Shown: positions 47,331 through 58,383 of the stretch, in pieces | Position numbering within the stretch: the stretch's first letter is position 1 | Layout of the letters: each line of letters begins with the position of its first letter | From: Mastacembelus armatus | Taxonomy: Eukaryota > Chordata > Actinopteri > Synbranchiformes > Mastacembelidae | NCBI RefSeq assembly: GCF_900324485.2 | Contig: NC_046650.1 | Coordinates: 18,930,007-18,994,006, forward strand | Reading direction: 5' to 3' | DNA length: 64,000 nucleotides | Position numbers and translations under genes: made by a program | Notes under the pieces: generated by a model | What the model was told of the DNA's origin: nothing | The model's database searches: none | What the model saw: only the letters and a program-made list of their open reading frames with translations

Positions 47331-50300
47331 ATGGCTTCATCCTTTCTCAGCTTCTCCCTGCTCTTCCTGGCTGTCTACACAGCAGGTAGGATCAATACTC
47401 TGATCACTGATCAATACACACTGTTAAACTTCATCGCTGTCTACACAGCAGGTAGGATCAATACTCTGATCACTGATCAATACACGCTGGTTACACTTCA
47501 TCGCTGTCTACACAGCAGGTAGGATCAATACACTGATCACTGATCAATACACACTGTTACACTTCATCGCTGTCTACACAGCAGGTAGGATCAATACTCT
47601 GATCACTGATCAATACACACTGGTTACACTTCATCGCTGTCTACACAGCAGGTAGGATCAATACACTGATCACCGATCAATACACGCTGGTTACACTTCA
47701 TCGCTGTCTACACAGCAGGTAGGATCAATACTCTGATCACCGATCAATACACACTGTTACACTTCATCGCTGTCTACACAGCAGGTAGGATCAATACACT
47801 GATCACCGATCAATACACGCTGGTTACACTTCATCGCTGTCTACACAGCAGGTAGGATCAATACTCTGATCACCGATCAATACACACTGTTACACTTCAT
47901 CGCTGTCTACACAGCAGGTAGGATCAATACTCTGATCACCGATCAATACACACTGTTACACTTCATCACTGTCTACACAGCAGGTAGGATCAATACACTG
48001 ATCACCGATCAATACACACTGTTACACTTCATCACTGTCTACACAGCAGGTAGGATCAATACACTGATCACCGATCAATACACACTGGTTACACTTCATC
48101 ACTGTCTACACAGCAGGTAGGATCAATACTCTGATCACCGATCAATACACACTGTTACACTTCATCACTGTCTACACAGCAGGTAGGATCAATACTCTGA
48201 TCACCGATCAATACACACTGTTACACTTCATCACTGTCTACACAGCAGGTAGGATCAATACTCTGATCACCAATCAATACACACTGTTACACTTCATCGC
48301 TGTCTACACAGCAGGTAGGATCAATACACTGATCACCGATCAATACACACTGTTACACTTCATCGCTGTCTACACAGCAGGTAGGATCAATACTCTGATC
48401 ACCGATCAATACACACTGTTACACTTCATCGCTGTCTACACAGCAGGTAGGATCAATACACTGATGACCGATCAATACACACTGTTACACTTCATCGCTG
48501 TCTACACAGCAGGTAGGATCAATACTCTGATCACCGATCAATACACACTGGTTACACTTCATCACTGTCTACACAGCAGGTAGGATCAATACTCTGATCA
48601 CCGATCAATACACACTGTTACACTTCATCACTGTCTACACAGCAGGTAGGATCAATACTCTGATCACCGATCAATACACACTGTTACACTTCATCACTGT
48701 CTAGACAGCAGGTAGGATCAATACACTGATCACCGATCAATACACACTGTTACACTTCATCACTGTCTGCACAGCAGGTAGGATCAATACACTGATCACC
48801 GATCAATACACACTGTTACACTTCATCGCTGTCTACACAGCAGGTAGGATCAATACTCTGATCACCGATCAATACACACTGTTACACTTCATCGCTGTCT
48901 ACACAGCAGGTAGGATCAATACACTGATGACCGATCAATACACACTGTTACACTTCATCGCTGTCTACACAGCAGGTAGAATCAATACTCTGATCACCGA
49001 TCAATACACACTGGTTACACTTCATCACTGTCTACACAGCAGGTAGGATCAATACTCTGATCACCGATCAATACACACTGTTACACTTCATCACTGTCTA
49101 CACAGCAGGTAGGATCAATACTCTGATCACCGATCAATACACACTGTTACACTTCATCACTGTCTACACAGCAGGTAGGATCAATACACTGATCACCGAT
49201 CAATACACACTGTTACACTTCATCACTGTCTACACAGCAGGTAGGATCAATACACTGATCACCGATCAATACACACTGTTACACTTCATCGCTGTCTACA
49301 CAGCAGGTAGGATCAATACTCTGATCACCGATCAATACACACTGTTACACTTCATCGCTGTCTACACAGCAGGTAGGATCAATACTCTGATCACCGATCA
49401 ATACACACTGTTACACTTCATCACTGTCTACACAGCAGGTAGGATCAATACACTGATCACCGATCAATAATTTGATCACTGACTGTTCTCTGTTCCTCAG
49501 ATGGATTTCGGAATTTTTTCTTGTACCGTTGTCTCTTTAACTCGTCTGAGCTGAACGACATCGAGTTCATCTTGTCTTGGTATTTCAACAAACTGGAAAT
49601 CACCAGGTTCAGCAGCAGTTTGGGTAAATTTGTTGGATACACTGAGTTTGGAGTCAAACAGGCCGATCACTTCAACAACCTTCCTGCATATCTGAGCAGG
49701 ATGAGAGCTGCAAAGACCAGATACTGCAAACCCAACAGTGACATTTGGTACCAAGAGTTTCTGACTAAATCAGGTGAGTTTGTGTCACATGGTCAGATTT
49801 TCATGTCAAGTCTTTATCAATACAAACACTGATCAATGTGTCTGATCAGACTCGATCAGGTTCAATTAACAAACATGGTGAAAACATTTGAGTTTGTTTC
49901 ACATTCAAATGAAACTGTTTATTGAAATATTGATTATTGATTATTGGTCAGGGACCAACAGAAATTATATCAGTGTAAACATCAGATTGTTGGTAAATAA
50001 TCAGTTTATTAATTATATCAAACATCATCAGTGATTATTGATCAATGTGGATTTAACTGAAACAGACCAGAGTCTCTGTCTCCACCTGCTGGTGAAACTA
50101 GTGAATTAATGTTTTTTAAATTTTAGAGAAAACACATAAAAATATTCTGACTGTTCCTGTTTAAACAAATAAATAATAATAATTAATAAGTCACCTTGAA
50201 ATGTGTAAAAATCAAATCATTGATCAATGATTTTTAATGATTTTTTCCCTCAGTTTTTCTCTCTGCTGGACATTTCTTAATTTTTATTGTGAAATAAGAA

Positions 50301-52601
50301 AAATTATAATAGTTCTGCATATTTATATATTAATTACATAATATATTTATATTTTCATTGAAGATTTATTTTATCATCATCTCACAGTGAGAACAAGCTG
50401 TTAAATATTTGACTATAACAGATTTATTACTTTGTGTCTAAAATCTGAACCAGAAGAAAAAGTTAAAACTGTTCAGTCAAACATGTCAAACTAAACGAAT
50501 AAAACCAGGGTAAAAAAAATAAAAGCAAAGTAAAATGGAGATCAGTATTGGACGATACAGCTTTCAGCGATCAGTGATCAATGATATTTGTAAATTATTA
50601 ATAATTAAAATATTAATAATGCTCGTCATAACGTCTGTGTTCCAGTTCAGCCCTACGTGGTGCTGTACTCTACGACCCCCCCTGCTGGGAAACATCCGGC
50701 CATGTTGGTCTGCAGCGTCTTCGACTTCTACCCCAAACGGATCAGAGTGAGCTGGACCAGAGACGGACAGGAAGTCTCCTCTGATGTCACTTCCACTGAT
50801 GAGCTGGCAGACGCTGATTGGTACTACCAGGTCCACTCCCACCTGGAGTACACACCTAGGTCAGTCCAGGTTCAGATCCACATCCAGTCTGGTCCAGTCT
50901 GGTCCAGGTGGATGAGCAGTGAGACAGAAACAGTGATGTGTTTGTGTTGAAACAGGTCTGGAGAGAAGATCTCCTGTGTGGTGGAGCACGCCAGCCTGAA
51001 CAAACCTCTGGTTACGGACTGGGGTAAATACCTGCCTGTGTCTACACCTGTCTGTCTACACCTGTCTGTGTCTCATCTCTGTGTCTACACCTGTCTGTGT
51101 CTCATCTCTGTGTCTACACCTGTCTGTGTCTTCACCTGTCTGTGTCTACACCTGTCTGTGTCTCATCTCTGTGTCTACACCTGTCTGTGTCTCATCTGTC
51201 TCTCTCTATGCCTGTCTGTGTCTCACCTGTCTGTTTCTACCCGTCTGTCTACACTTGTCTGTCTCACCTGTCTGTGTCTTGTCTGTGTCTACACCTGTCT
51301 GTGTCTCATCTGTCTCTCTCTATGCCTGTCTGTCTCACCTGTCTGTTTCTACCCGTCTGTCTACACCTGTCTGCCTCACCTGTCTGTGTCTACGCCTGTC
51401 TGTCTACACCTGTCTGTGTCTCGTCTGTCTGTCTACACCTGTCTGTGTCTCGTCTGTCTGTGTCTATGCCTGTCTGTGTGTCACCTGTCTATGTCTTGTC
51501 TGTCTGTGTCTACGCCTGTCTGTCTACACCTGTCTGTGTCTCGTCTGTCTGTGTGTCACCTGTCTGTGTCTTGTCTGTCTGTCTCTCAATGGTCTGTCTC
51601 TATGCCTGTCTGTGTCTCACCTGTCTGTTTCTACCCGTCTGTCTACACCTGTCTGTCTCACCTGTCTGTCTTGTCTGTCTGTGTCTATGCCTGTCTGTCT
51701 ACACCTGTCTGTGTCTCACCTGTCTGTCTACACCTGTCTGTGTCTCACCTGTCTGTCTACACCTATCTGTGTTTCTGCCTGTCTATGTCTCCGCCTGTCT
51801 GTCTACACCTGTCTGTGTCTCACCTGTCTGTGTCTACGCCTGTCTGTGTCCCACCTGTCTGTCTATACCTGTTTGTGTCTCGTCTCTCTGTGTCTCACCT
51901 GTCTGTGTCTCCGCCTGTCTGTGCCTACACCGGTCTGTCTCACCTCTCTGTTTCTCACCTGTCTGTCTTGTGTGTCTGTCTCAGCTGTCTGTCTATACCT
52001 GTCTGTGTCTCGTCTCTCTGTCTCGCCTATCTGTGTCTATGCCTGTCTGTGTCTCGTCTCTGTGTCTCATCTGTCTGTGCCTCGTTTGTCTGTGTCTCAC
52101 CTGTCTGTGTCTCACCTGTCTGTGTCTTGTCTTGTCTGTGTCTACGCCTGTCTGTCTACACCTGCCTGTGTCTTGTCTGTCTGTGTCTCACCTGTATGTC
52201 TACACCTGTCTGTGTCTCACCTATCTGTGTCTCGTCTCTGTGTCTCGTTTGTCTGTGTCTCCTCCTGTCTGTCTCTACACCTGTCTGTGTCTTACCTGTC
52301 TGTGTCTACACCTGTCTGTGTCTCAACTGTCTGTCTCTACACCTGTCTGTGTCTCACCTGTCTGTGTCTCTCTGTCCTCAGATCCGTCCCTACCTGAGTC
52401 AGAGAGAAACAAAATCGCCATTGGAGTCTCAGGACTGATCCTGGGTCTGATCTTATGTCTGGCTGGATTCATCTACTACAGGAGGAAGGCCAGAGGTCAG
52501 AGCACCTGGACCTGATTCAAAACCAGTCCATATAGTTTTGATGATGTGGTGTCTCGTTGCTGACTCTGTCCTTTTCTCTTACAACAGGATCCTGGTTTTG
52601 A
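47331..52601 (+). CDS. MHC class II beta chain
   Basis: Exons 47331-47385, 49501-49773, 50646-50859, 50956-51023, 52382-52495 and 52588-52601 sum to 738 nt (245 residues). The leader is MASSFLSFSLLFLAVYTA. The beta-1 domain spans about residues 19-109 (YRCLFNSSELNDIEF, FVGYTEFGVKQADHFNN, RYCKPNSDIWYQ) with its cysteine pair. The beta-2 Ig domain spans about 110-203 (MLVCSVFDFYPKRIRVSW, KISCVVEHASLNKPL). It is split by a 96-base intron at YTPR/SGEK, a layout known from spiny-rayed fishes. The membrane segment (IGVSGLILGLILCLAGFIYY) precedes a short basic tail that ends in GSWF from a tiny last exon. Introns 1 and 4 are filled with tandem repeats. The product pairs with the alpha chain from the upstream gene. 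All conserved cysteines are present. Confidence 0.95.
47371..49470 (+). repeat. 66-bp minisatellite carrying the exon-1 splice donor
   Basis: About 31 copies of a 66-base unit fill intron 1 of the beta gene. Each unit ends in gctgtctacacagcag followed by gtaggatcaa, so it repeats the last 16 bases of exon 1 with the donor gtagga. Most copies are unbroken. Variants are cgctg or cactg, tactc or tacac, and gtta or ggtta. Confidence 0.95.
51024..52381. repeat. CTGT/CTCAC low-complexity intron 4 of class II beta
   Basis: About 1.35 kb of degenerate tgtctgtgtctacacc and tgtctgtgtctcacc words on the plus strand. All three forward frames stay open for more than 430 codons because the repeat lacks stop triplets. 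The flanking exons and their phases show that this is intron. Confidence 0.92.
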
Positions 52602-53984
52602 CTGACTGATGCTGGACCTGATCCTGGACCATTTGCTGCTTCAACTTGTTTCTGTTTCAGGCTCAGCAAACCGTCAATGATGCTGCTGATCTGAACCCGA
52701 TCCTGTTCAGGACAGTCAGAGTAAACTGTCCTGGATCAGATTTAGTCTGGACTGCATCAGCTGGATCTGGACTCTGACGCTTTACTGTGTAAAACCAATA
52801 TTTTGGTTTAAATATCTGCTTCTCTAAACAAACTGAGTAATTCTGGGTTTGTGGATGATTATGGGCTTGTAGGTTGTGTGATTGTCAGACTGATGGATTT
52901 TTCCTGCTCTGGGAGGTTTTCCAACCACAGTACACCTCCAGAAACCAGTTGGACTCTGTTTATTTATTGTTTATTATTATTGTTTATTATTTATTGTTTA
53001 TTATTCTGTTCATATTGTTCTGGATTAGTCTCAGGCCAACACTGACTGGAACCGGCTCCAGTTTACACCAGCAGATAAACCTGGTTGCACCAGTTCTGGT
53101 GAATCATAAACCACAACTGATTCAAACATGAGTGAAAACCTGTGTTAGAGAAATTCTTACATTCACTTCTGAATGGGGCCTATTGTGCATTGTAGAAATA
53201 TGATTGTTGCTCTCAGTGAGCACAGTTTGCTCTGACCTTGACTATTTGATAAGGGCCCAGATGTCTTTCTGTGTGAAACCACCTCCTTTTGTGTTTCCAT
53301 GAAAACTGATGTGTTAGGCTGCAAGCAGCCAGTGATCCTCATGCTGTACCAAGGTGCTGTGTGACTGTTGCTCCTTGAAAGTAAAACTTCTATATGATCT
53401 GACCGAAGTTCGTCCTCTGAGTCTGTTTATTAAAGGATTTACCTAAGAACCAGTTTGTTTTGTAGAAAAACACAAAAAACACGTGACTCACAACAAACAA
53501 ACATCACAGTAAATTAGAAATAACAGAGTCCAGATGTTCCAGATGTTTGACTCATAAAAAACACAGGACTAGTTCTTTCATGTCCTCGTTGTGTTTTATC
53601 ATATTTTCCTGTGACAATAATTAACAGAGTAAGTTCAGGGTTTGTGGACCAGCTGTGGGTGTCAGGTCCATTTAAGTTGCTGATGTTGCTCAAACGTTAC
53701 GAGAATTTCTCCTGAACAAAGTCAGTTAACTCGATTCAACATGTTGAGTCTGTGGTGGATCCATTTTATTAACCTGATGAACACAATAACCTGCTGTTAG
53801 CGACTGGTGACACATATGCAGCTCTGCCTCTGATTGGCTGCTGAGTTACCTGACGTGGCCTCGAGTCAGACGGTCACATGACTGCTGCCTCTGACTGTGG
53901 AGACGTTCACCTGTTGAGTTCATGAAGCTGCAAAGACACAAATATTTGACAGTTTCATGTGTTAAAGTCTTTTCCTTCATCCAT
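52602..53984. other. 3' flank of class II beta
   Basis: 3' untranslated region, with ATTAAA at about 53429 as one possible poly(A) signal, followed by unique sequence. No further exon was seen. Confidence 0.45.
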
Positions 53985-54745
53985 GCAGTGGGTGAGAGGA
54001 GGGTCCCCCCTGGACAGATCAGCAGCCAATCACAGGGTTGACACACAGAGACACACACAATTTAGAGTCACCAACCAAATCTGCATGTGTTTGGACTGTG
54101 GGAGGAGAAAACCCACACAGACACAGGGACAACATGCAGACTCCACACAGAAAGGCCCCGGGTCCACCTGGGTTCAGACCCTAATCCTGACCTGCATGTG
54201 TTTGGACCGTGGGAGGAGAAAACCCACACAGACACAGGGACAACATGCAGACTCCACACAGAAAGGCCCCGGGTCCACCTGGGTTCAGACCCTAATCCTG
54301 ACCTGCATGTGTTTGGACTGTGGGAGGAGAAAACCCACACAGACACAGGGACAACATGCAGACTCCACACAGAAAGGCCCCGGGTCCACCTGGGTTCAGA
54401 CCCTAATCCTGACCTGCATGTGTTTGGACTGTGGGAGGAGAAAACCCACACAGACACAGGGACAACATGCAGACTCCACACAGAAAGGCCCCGGGTCCAC
54501 CTGGGTTCAGACCCTAATCCTGACCTGCATGTGTTTGGACTGTGGGAGGAGAAAACCCACACAGACACAGGGACCACATGCAGACTCCACACAGAAAGGC
54601 CCCGGGTCCACCTGGGTTCAGACCCTAATCCTGACCTGCATGTGTTTGGACTGTGGGAGGAGAAAACCCACACAGACACAGGGACAACATGCAGACTCCA
54701 CACAGAAAGGCCCCTGGTCCACCTGGGTTCAGACCCATAACCTGC
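53985..54745 (+). repeat. dispersed fish repeat with 111-bp internal amplification
   Basis: The left part (cctggacagatcagcagcca, then caatttagagtcaccaacca) matches the repeat at 56503-56870. The middle piece (gcatgtgtttggactgtggg onward) is repeated six times with a period of exactly 111 bases, starting at 54083, 54194, 54305, 54416, 54527 and 54638. Because 111 is divisible by three, long open frames appear on both strands. Confidence 0.92.
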
Positions 54746-56502
54746 TGCTGGGAGGAGACAGTGCTAAATGCTGCCAGTCTGTTAAGGTCTTTCTGATGGA
54801 CAGAATTAATCTAAGAAGTCGACAGGAAGCAGAACTCTTCCTTCCTGATCGTACCTGATCATTTGATACTGTGGGAGGATTTTCTGGAAACAAAATCTGA
54901 GTCACCTGAATGTGTGAACGGTCCAATGGGCCGACAGCATCAATCAAACCTGTAACAGAAGATAAGAAATAAAGAGACTGTTGTAAAGTAGCTCGACACT
55001 GTTTGTGCTGATCTGTGATTCATGTTACTGGTAATTTCACAGAAATTCTCCTGTGAAGACGAACAAAAACATTTTCAATGTCACATATAATATTATATAA
55101 AATAATAAAATATCTAATTATAATAATATTTACCATAATAATTTATAAAATCCACTTTTGTAATTTTGAACATCTGCTGTTGCACATTGAAACATGTCAG
55201 ACACTAAAAACCTCAGACCATCAGGGGCCGGTCAGGACGTGACTGTGGAGCTGAGTCTTGGTAGAGTCATTTAACAATAACACATTTTATTTATACTTTA
55301 CATTTGGACACCAACATGTCAAAGTGCTACAGCCTGATTCAAACCAAACCTACAGTCTAACATCAAACTAAAGAGCTTTTTGAAATAAAAACGTTTTAAG
55401 ATGCTTTTTAAAAGACTCCACAGTCTGTGGTTCCCCCAGGTGGTCAGGCAGGACGTTCCACGACCGAGGACCAGCAGCCTGGAACGCCAAGTCTCCCATG
55501 GTGTGTAAGTTAGTTCTAACTGTAACCAGGTCTGGACCAGAACAGGTCCATGGTCACGTTGGACCCTCTGCCTTCATGGAACTGGGTCACATCTAAACTC
55601 ATCAGGACAAATGGAAAGTCTCGGTTTCATCCACTAACTGGGTTTGTCAAACTAATTAAAACCAGTGAGTCCCAGTGGTGTTACTGGTCTACAACTGGCT
55701 CAGTCCCACTGATGGTTGGTGTTCACAGTCCAGCTGACAGGTGAGTGACGGAGCCACAGCTGCTGTTTGTCTCATTGTTTACGTCAATTAAACAAAAATG
55801 TTCTAATCAAAGTGTCAATCACCTGCTGAGGGAAACGTTTCTGCTCTTTGATCCACATTGTTCTTATTGTTTCCTGCTTCTGTTTCACCAAAACGAGGCC
55901 GCACCTGTAAACACACCTGTAAACACACCTGCATATCTACCTGTCCCTGACAGATCATATCATCAGTATCAGAGTTATGATCAGGACGGTTTTACCAGAA
56001 TCATAACCACATTTTTATTTGTCGTTTCCTTGTGAACAGTGACGAGTTTATCATGACAACAGGAGCATGAGGGACTTTCTGAGCTGAATCCACCACAGAG
56101 CTGCAGCCCCAGGTGACCCCTCAGGTGTATCCACCTGCACCTTGACATCAGTGAGACACCTGATAATTTACTGGCTGAATTAAAACATGTTTAATTACGT
56201 TTAGTTCAAACCTGCAGTTGTTTGTTCAGACCTGAGCTGAAAATATGATTTTACCTTCTTGGCTTCATCGTCATTTATCATGTAGTCGACAGTTTGTCTC
56301 TGTTAGTTTAACATGAACTGTTTTCTAACCAGCTCGTCACCCACTGCTCCCTGTTCATCAGCAGGACGTTCACATTGAGACACCAGCTCATCGTCCTCAC
56401 CGACAGACGTGCAGCATTGCATTGTGGGATTGTTAGCAGAGAGTGGCCGACAGGTCATGGACGTTTTCTGTTCAGACACAGAACAAAAGTCAGATTGAAA
56501 AT
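54746..56502. other. intergenic with dispersed repeat pieces
   Basis: No exon was recognised. 55380-55530 (taagatgctttttaaaagac, then gttccacgaccgaggaccag) looks like part of a repeat that is common in fish. 55925-56075 recurs about 1030 bases downstream at 56965-57105. Confidence 0.45.
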
Positions 56503-56870
56503 CCATCCATCATCTGTACCCCCTTAGTCCTAACCAGGGTCCCAGGGACCTGCTGGAGCCTATCCCAGCTCTCTTTGGGTGAAAGGCAGGGGTCCACCCT
56601 GGACAGGTCCCCAGTCCATCACAGGGCCACATAGAGACCAACAACCTCACACACTCACACTCACTCCTATGGGCAATTTAGAGTCACCAATCAACCTGAC
56701 ATACATGTTTTTGGACTGTGGGAGGAAACCAGAGTACCTGGAGAAAACCCACACAGGCACAGGGAGAACATGCAGACTCCACACAGAAAGGCCCCTGATG
56801 GGTTTCAGACCAGGAACCTTCTTGCTGTGAGGCAACAGTGATAACCACTCATCCACTGTGCTGCCCAGAT
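56503..56870 (+). repeat. dispersed fish repeat, nearly complete copy
   Basis: Runs from atccatccatcatctgtacc, through tggagcctatcccagctctc and gagaacatgcagactccaca, to ccttcttgctgtgaggcaac and catccactgtgctgcc. It is a widespread fish interspersed repeat; its class is not assigned here. It explains the fragments at 46676 and 53985. Confidence 0.75.
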
Positions 56871-58383
56871 TGAAAATCTTTAAGGTTTAATCAAACAGCT
56901 GCAATAACACACTGATCCAACTACAGCAGCATGAACAACAGTCCACAGTCCTGTGGAAAACACCTGCACATCTACCTGTCCCTGACAGATCATATCATCA
57001 GTATCATAATCAAGGTCAGGACGGTTTCACCAGAAACATAACCACATTTTTATTTGTCGTTTCCTTGTGAACAGTGAGTTTATCATGACAACAGCAGCAT
57101 GAGGGAAAATGTGAGTTGCTCTACAATAAAGACCTGATTGTTTTTTTCCTTCTATTAAGTTTAAGTTATTAAGTAGCTATTAAATCAGCAGCAGGTCAGA
57201 CCTGATTCCTCACAGGTCACACAGACAGATCAGGTCACAGTTTGTCTGCACTTCCTTCATAGTTTCATAATCAAAGATTAAATAAAACCTGTTTCCTTGT
57301 ACTCGACCAGTTTTCTGCCTCGTTCACACGGTTTTAAAGGACCAGTCCACGTTTTTGTGTGTTCACAGTTGGTCCTGTTCATTCTGACCCACAGGGTCCA
57401 GACTGAGAACATGTTTCAGTATTATCTTATTAACTATTATTATGACAGACTCAAAGTCTTTTAGTCTCCAACGCTGTTTTTATTAGAGAGACAGAGTGTT
57501 TGTCTATGAAGGAATAAAAACACTTTCTAGTTTTACTGTGACTGCAGCTTCTTCTCTTTCACCTGTTTTATCACCTGGTCCAGAAAGTTTCAATCAGTGT
57601 GAACCTTCTTCCTCCTCTGAGGCATCAGCTCCTTCCTCTGCAGGACAGAAGGTTTTAACTGGACCAACACAGACTGGGGGCCAGTCAGAGCTGCCATCAT
57701 GCAGGACTGGACTAACAAGACCTGTCGCCTTCACACCCCTGCTCTGTAACAAACCTGTGCATCAGGATTCTTTTGGATCAGGATTTAGACCAGGATCAGG
57801 AGTCAGATCAGGATCAGGTCTTAAATCTGGATTTTTTCCTCCTGCCTCTGGTTTTGCTCCAGCTCTGGAAAAGATAGACTGAAAATGAAATAAATCAAAC
57901 AGGTGAAAAAGTGACCAACAAATAAACTGTGATGTATTTTCTGAGTGAAACTGCAGATCAGGACATAAACCAGGTGAACTGGGCTCCAGCTGATCCTGAT
58001 CCACAACATTCAAATGCTGTTTACATGATAATCAATAATCATCATCATCAATAAATATCTATTAGTAAACACCAGAGTACTTCTCTCTCTCTCTCTGCTG
58101 TGAAACAGAAATAAAAGTTTTTATAACAGAAATGAAGGAAACCAGCCCAGTGGTTCCAAACCTCTGGATCAGGGCCCCCATAGGGCCAGCAGATAAACCT
58201 AAAGGGTCATCACAAACACACAGTGATTCATTAAAGTGTTGACACTTTGCTCTGACAGTGTCTGACAGACAGGTGGGGACAGGTGGAGTCAGGTGGGGAC
58301 AGGTGTATTGACGAATGAGGGCGGAGCCAGAGAGCAGAGGTGTATTTATACCTGTACAGGTGAGCTAAACTAGATTCACAGTC
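56871..58383. other. intergenic, upstream of the protease gene
   Basis: Contains the second copy of the roughly 140-base duplication (56965-57105). It also holds a 128-codon open frame at 57496-57882 with serine- and glycine-rich composition and no domain. The protease promoter probably lies just before 58384; a tatttatac word at about 58344 could be a TATA-like element. Confidence 0.4.

Noticed and set aside
47371-49470. Regularly spaced array that could be taken for a CRISPR
   Set aside because: The whole unit is repeated without unique spacers, and the host is a vertebrate. It is a minisatellite.
51097-52515. Three overlapping forward open frames of 438-486 codons, rich in Cys, Leu, Ser and Val
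   Set aside because: They are read-through of the CTGT/CTCAC repeat in intron 4 of class II beta. The flanking exons splice across it in correct phase.
53959-54858. Open frames of 299 and 217 codons (plus) and 211 codons (minus)
   Set aside because: All come from six copies of a 111-base repeat unit without stops; the sequence belongs to a dispersed repeat.
57496-57882. 128-codon plus-strand frame rich in Ser, Pro and Gly
   Set aside because: No domain and no splice partner; part is a ggatcagga-type simple repeat. It is left as non-coding, though an unknown exon cannot be fully excluded.
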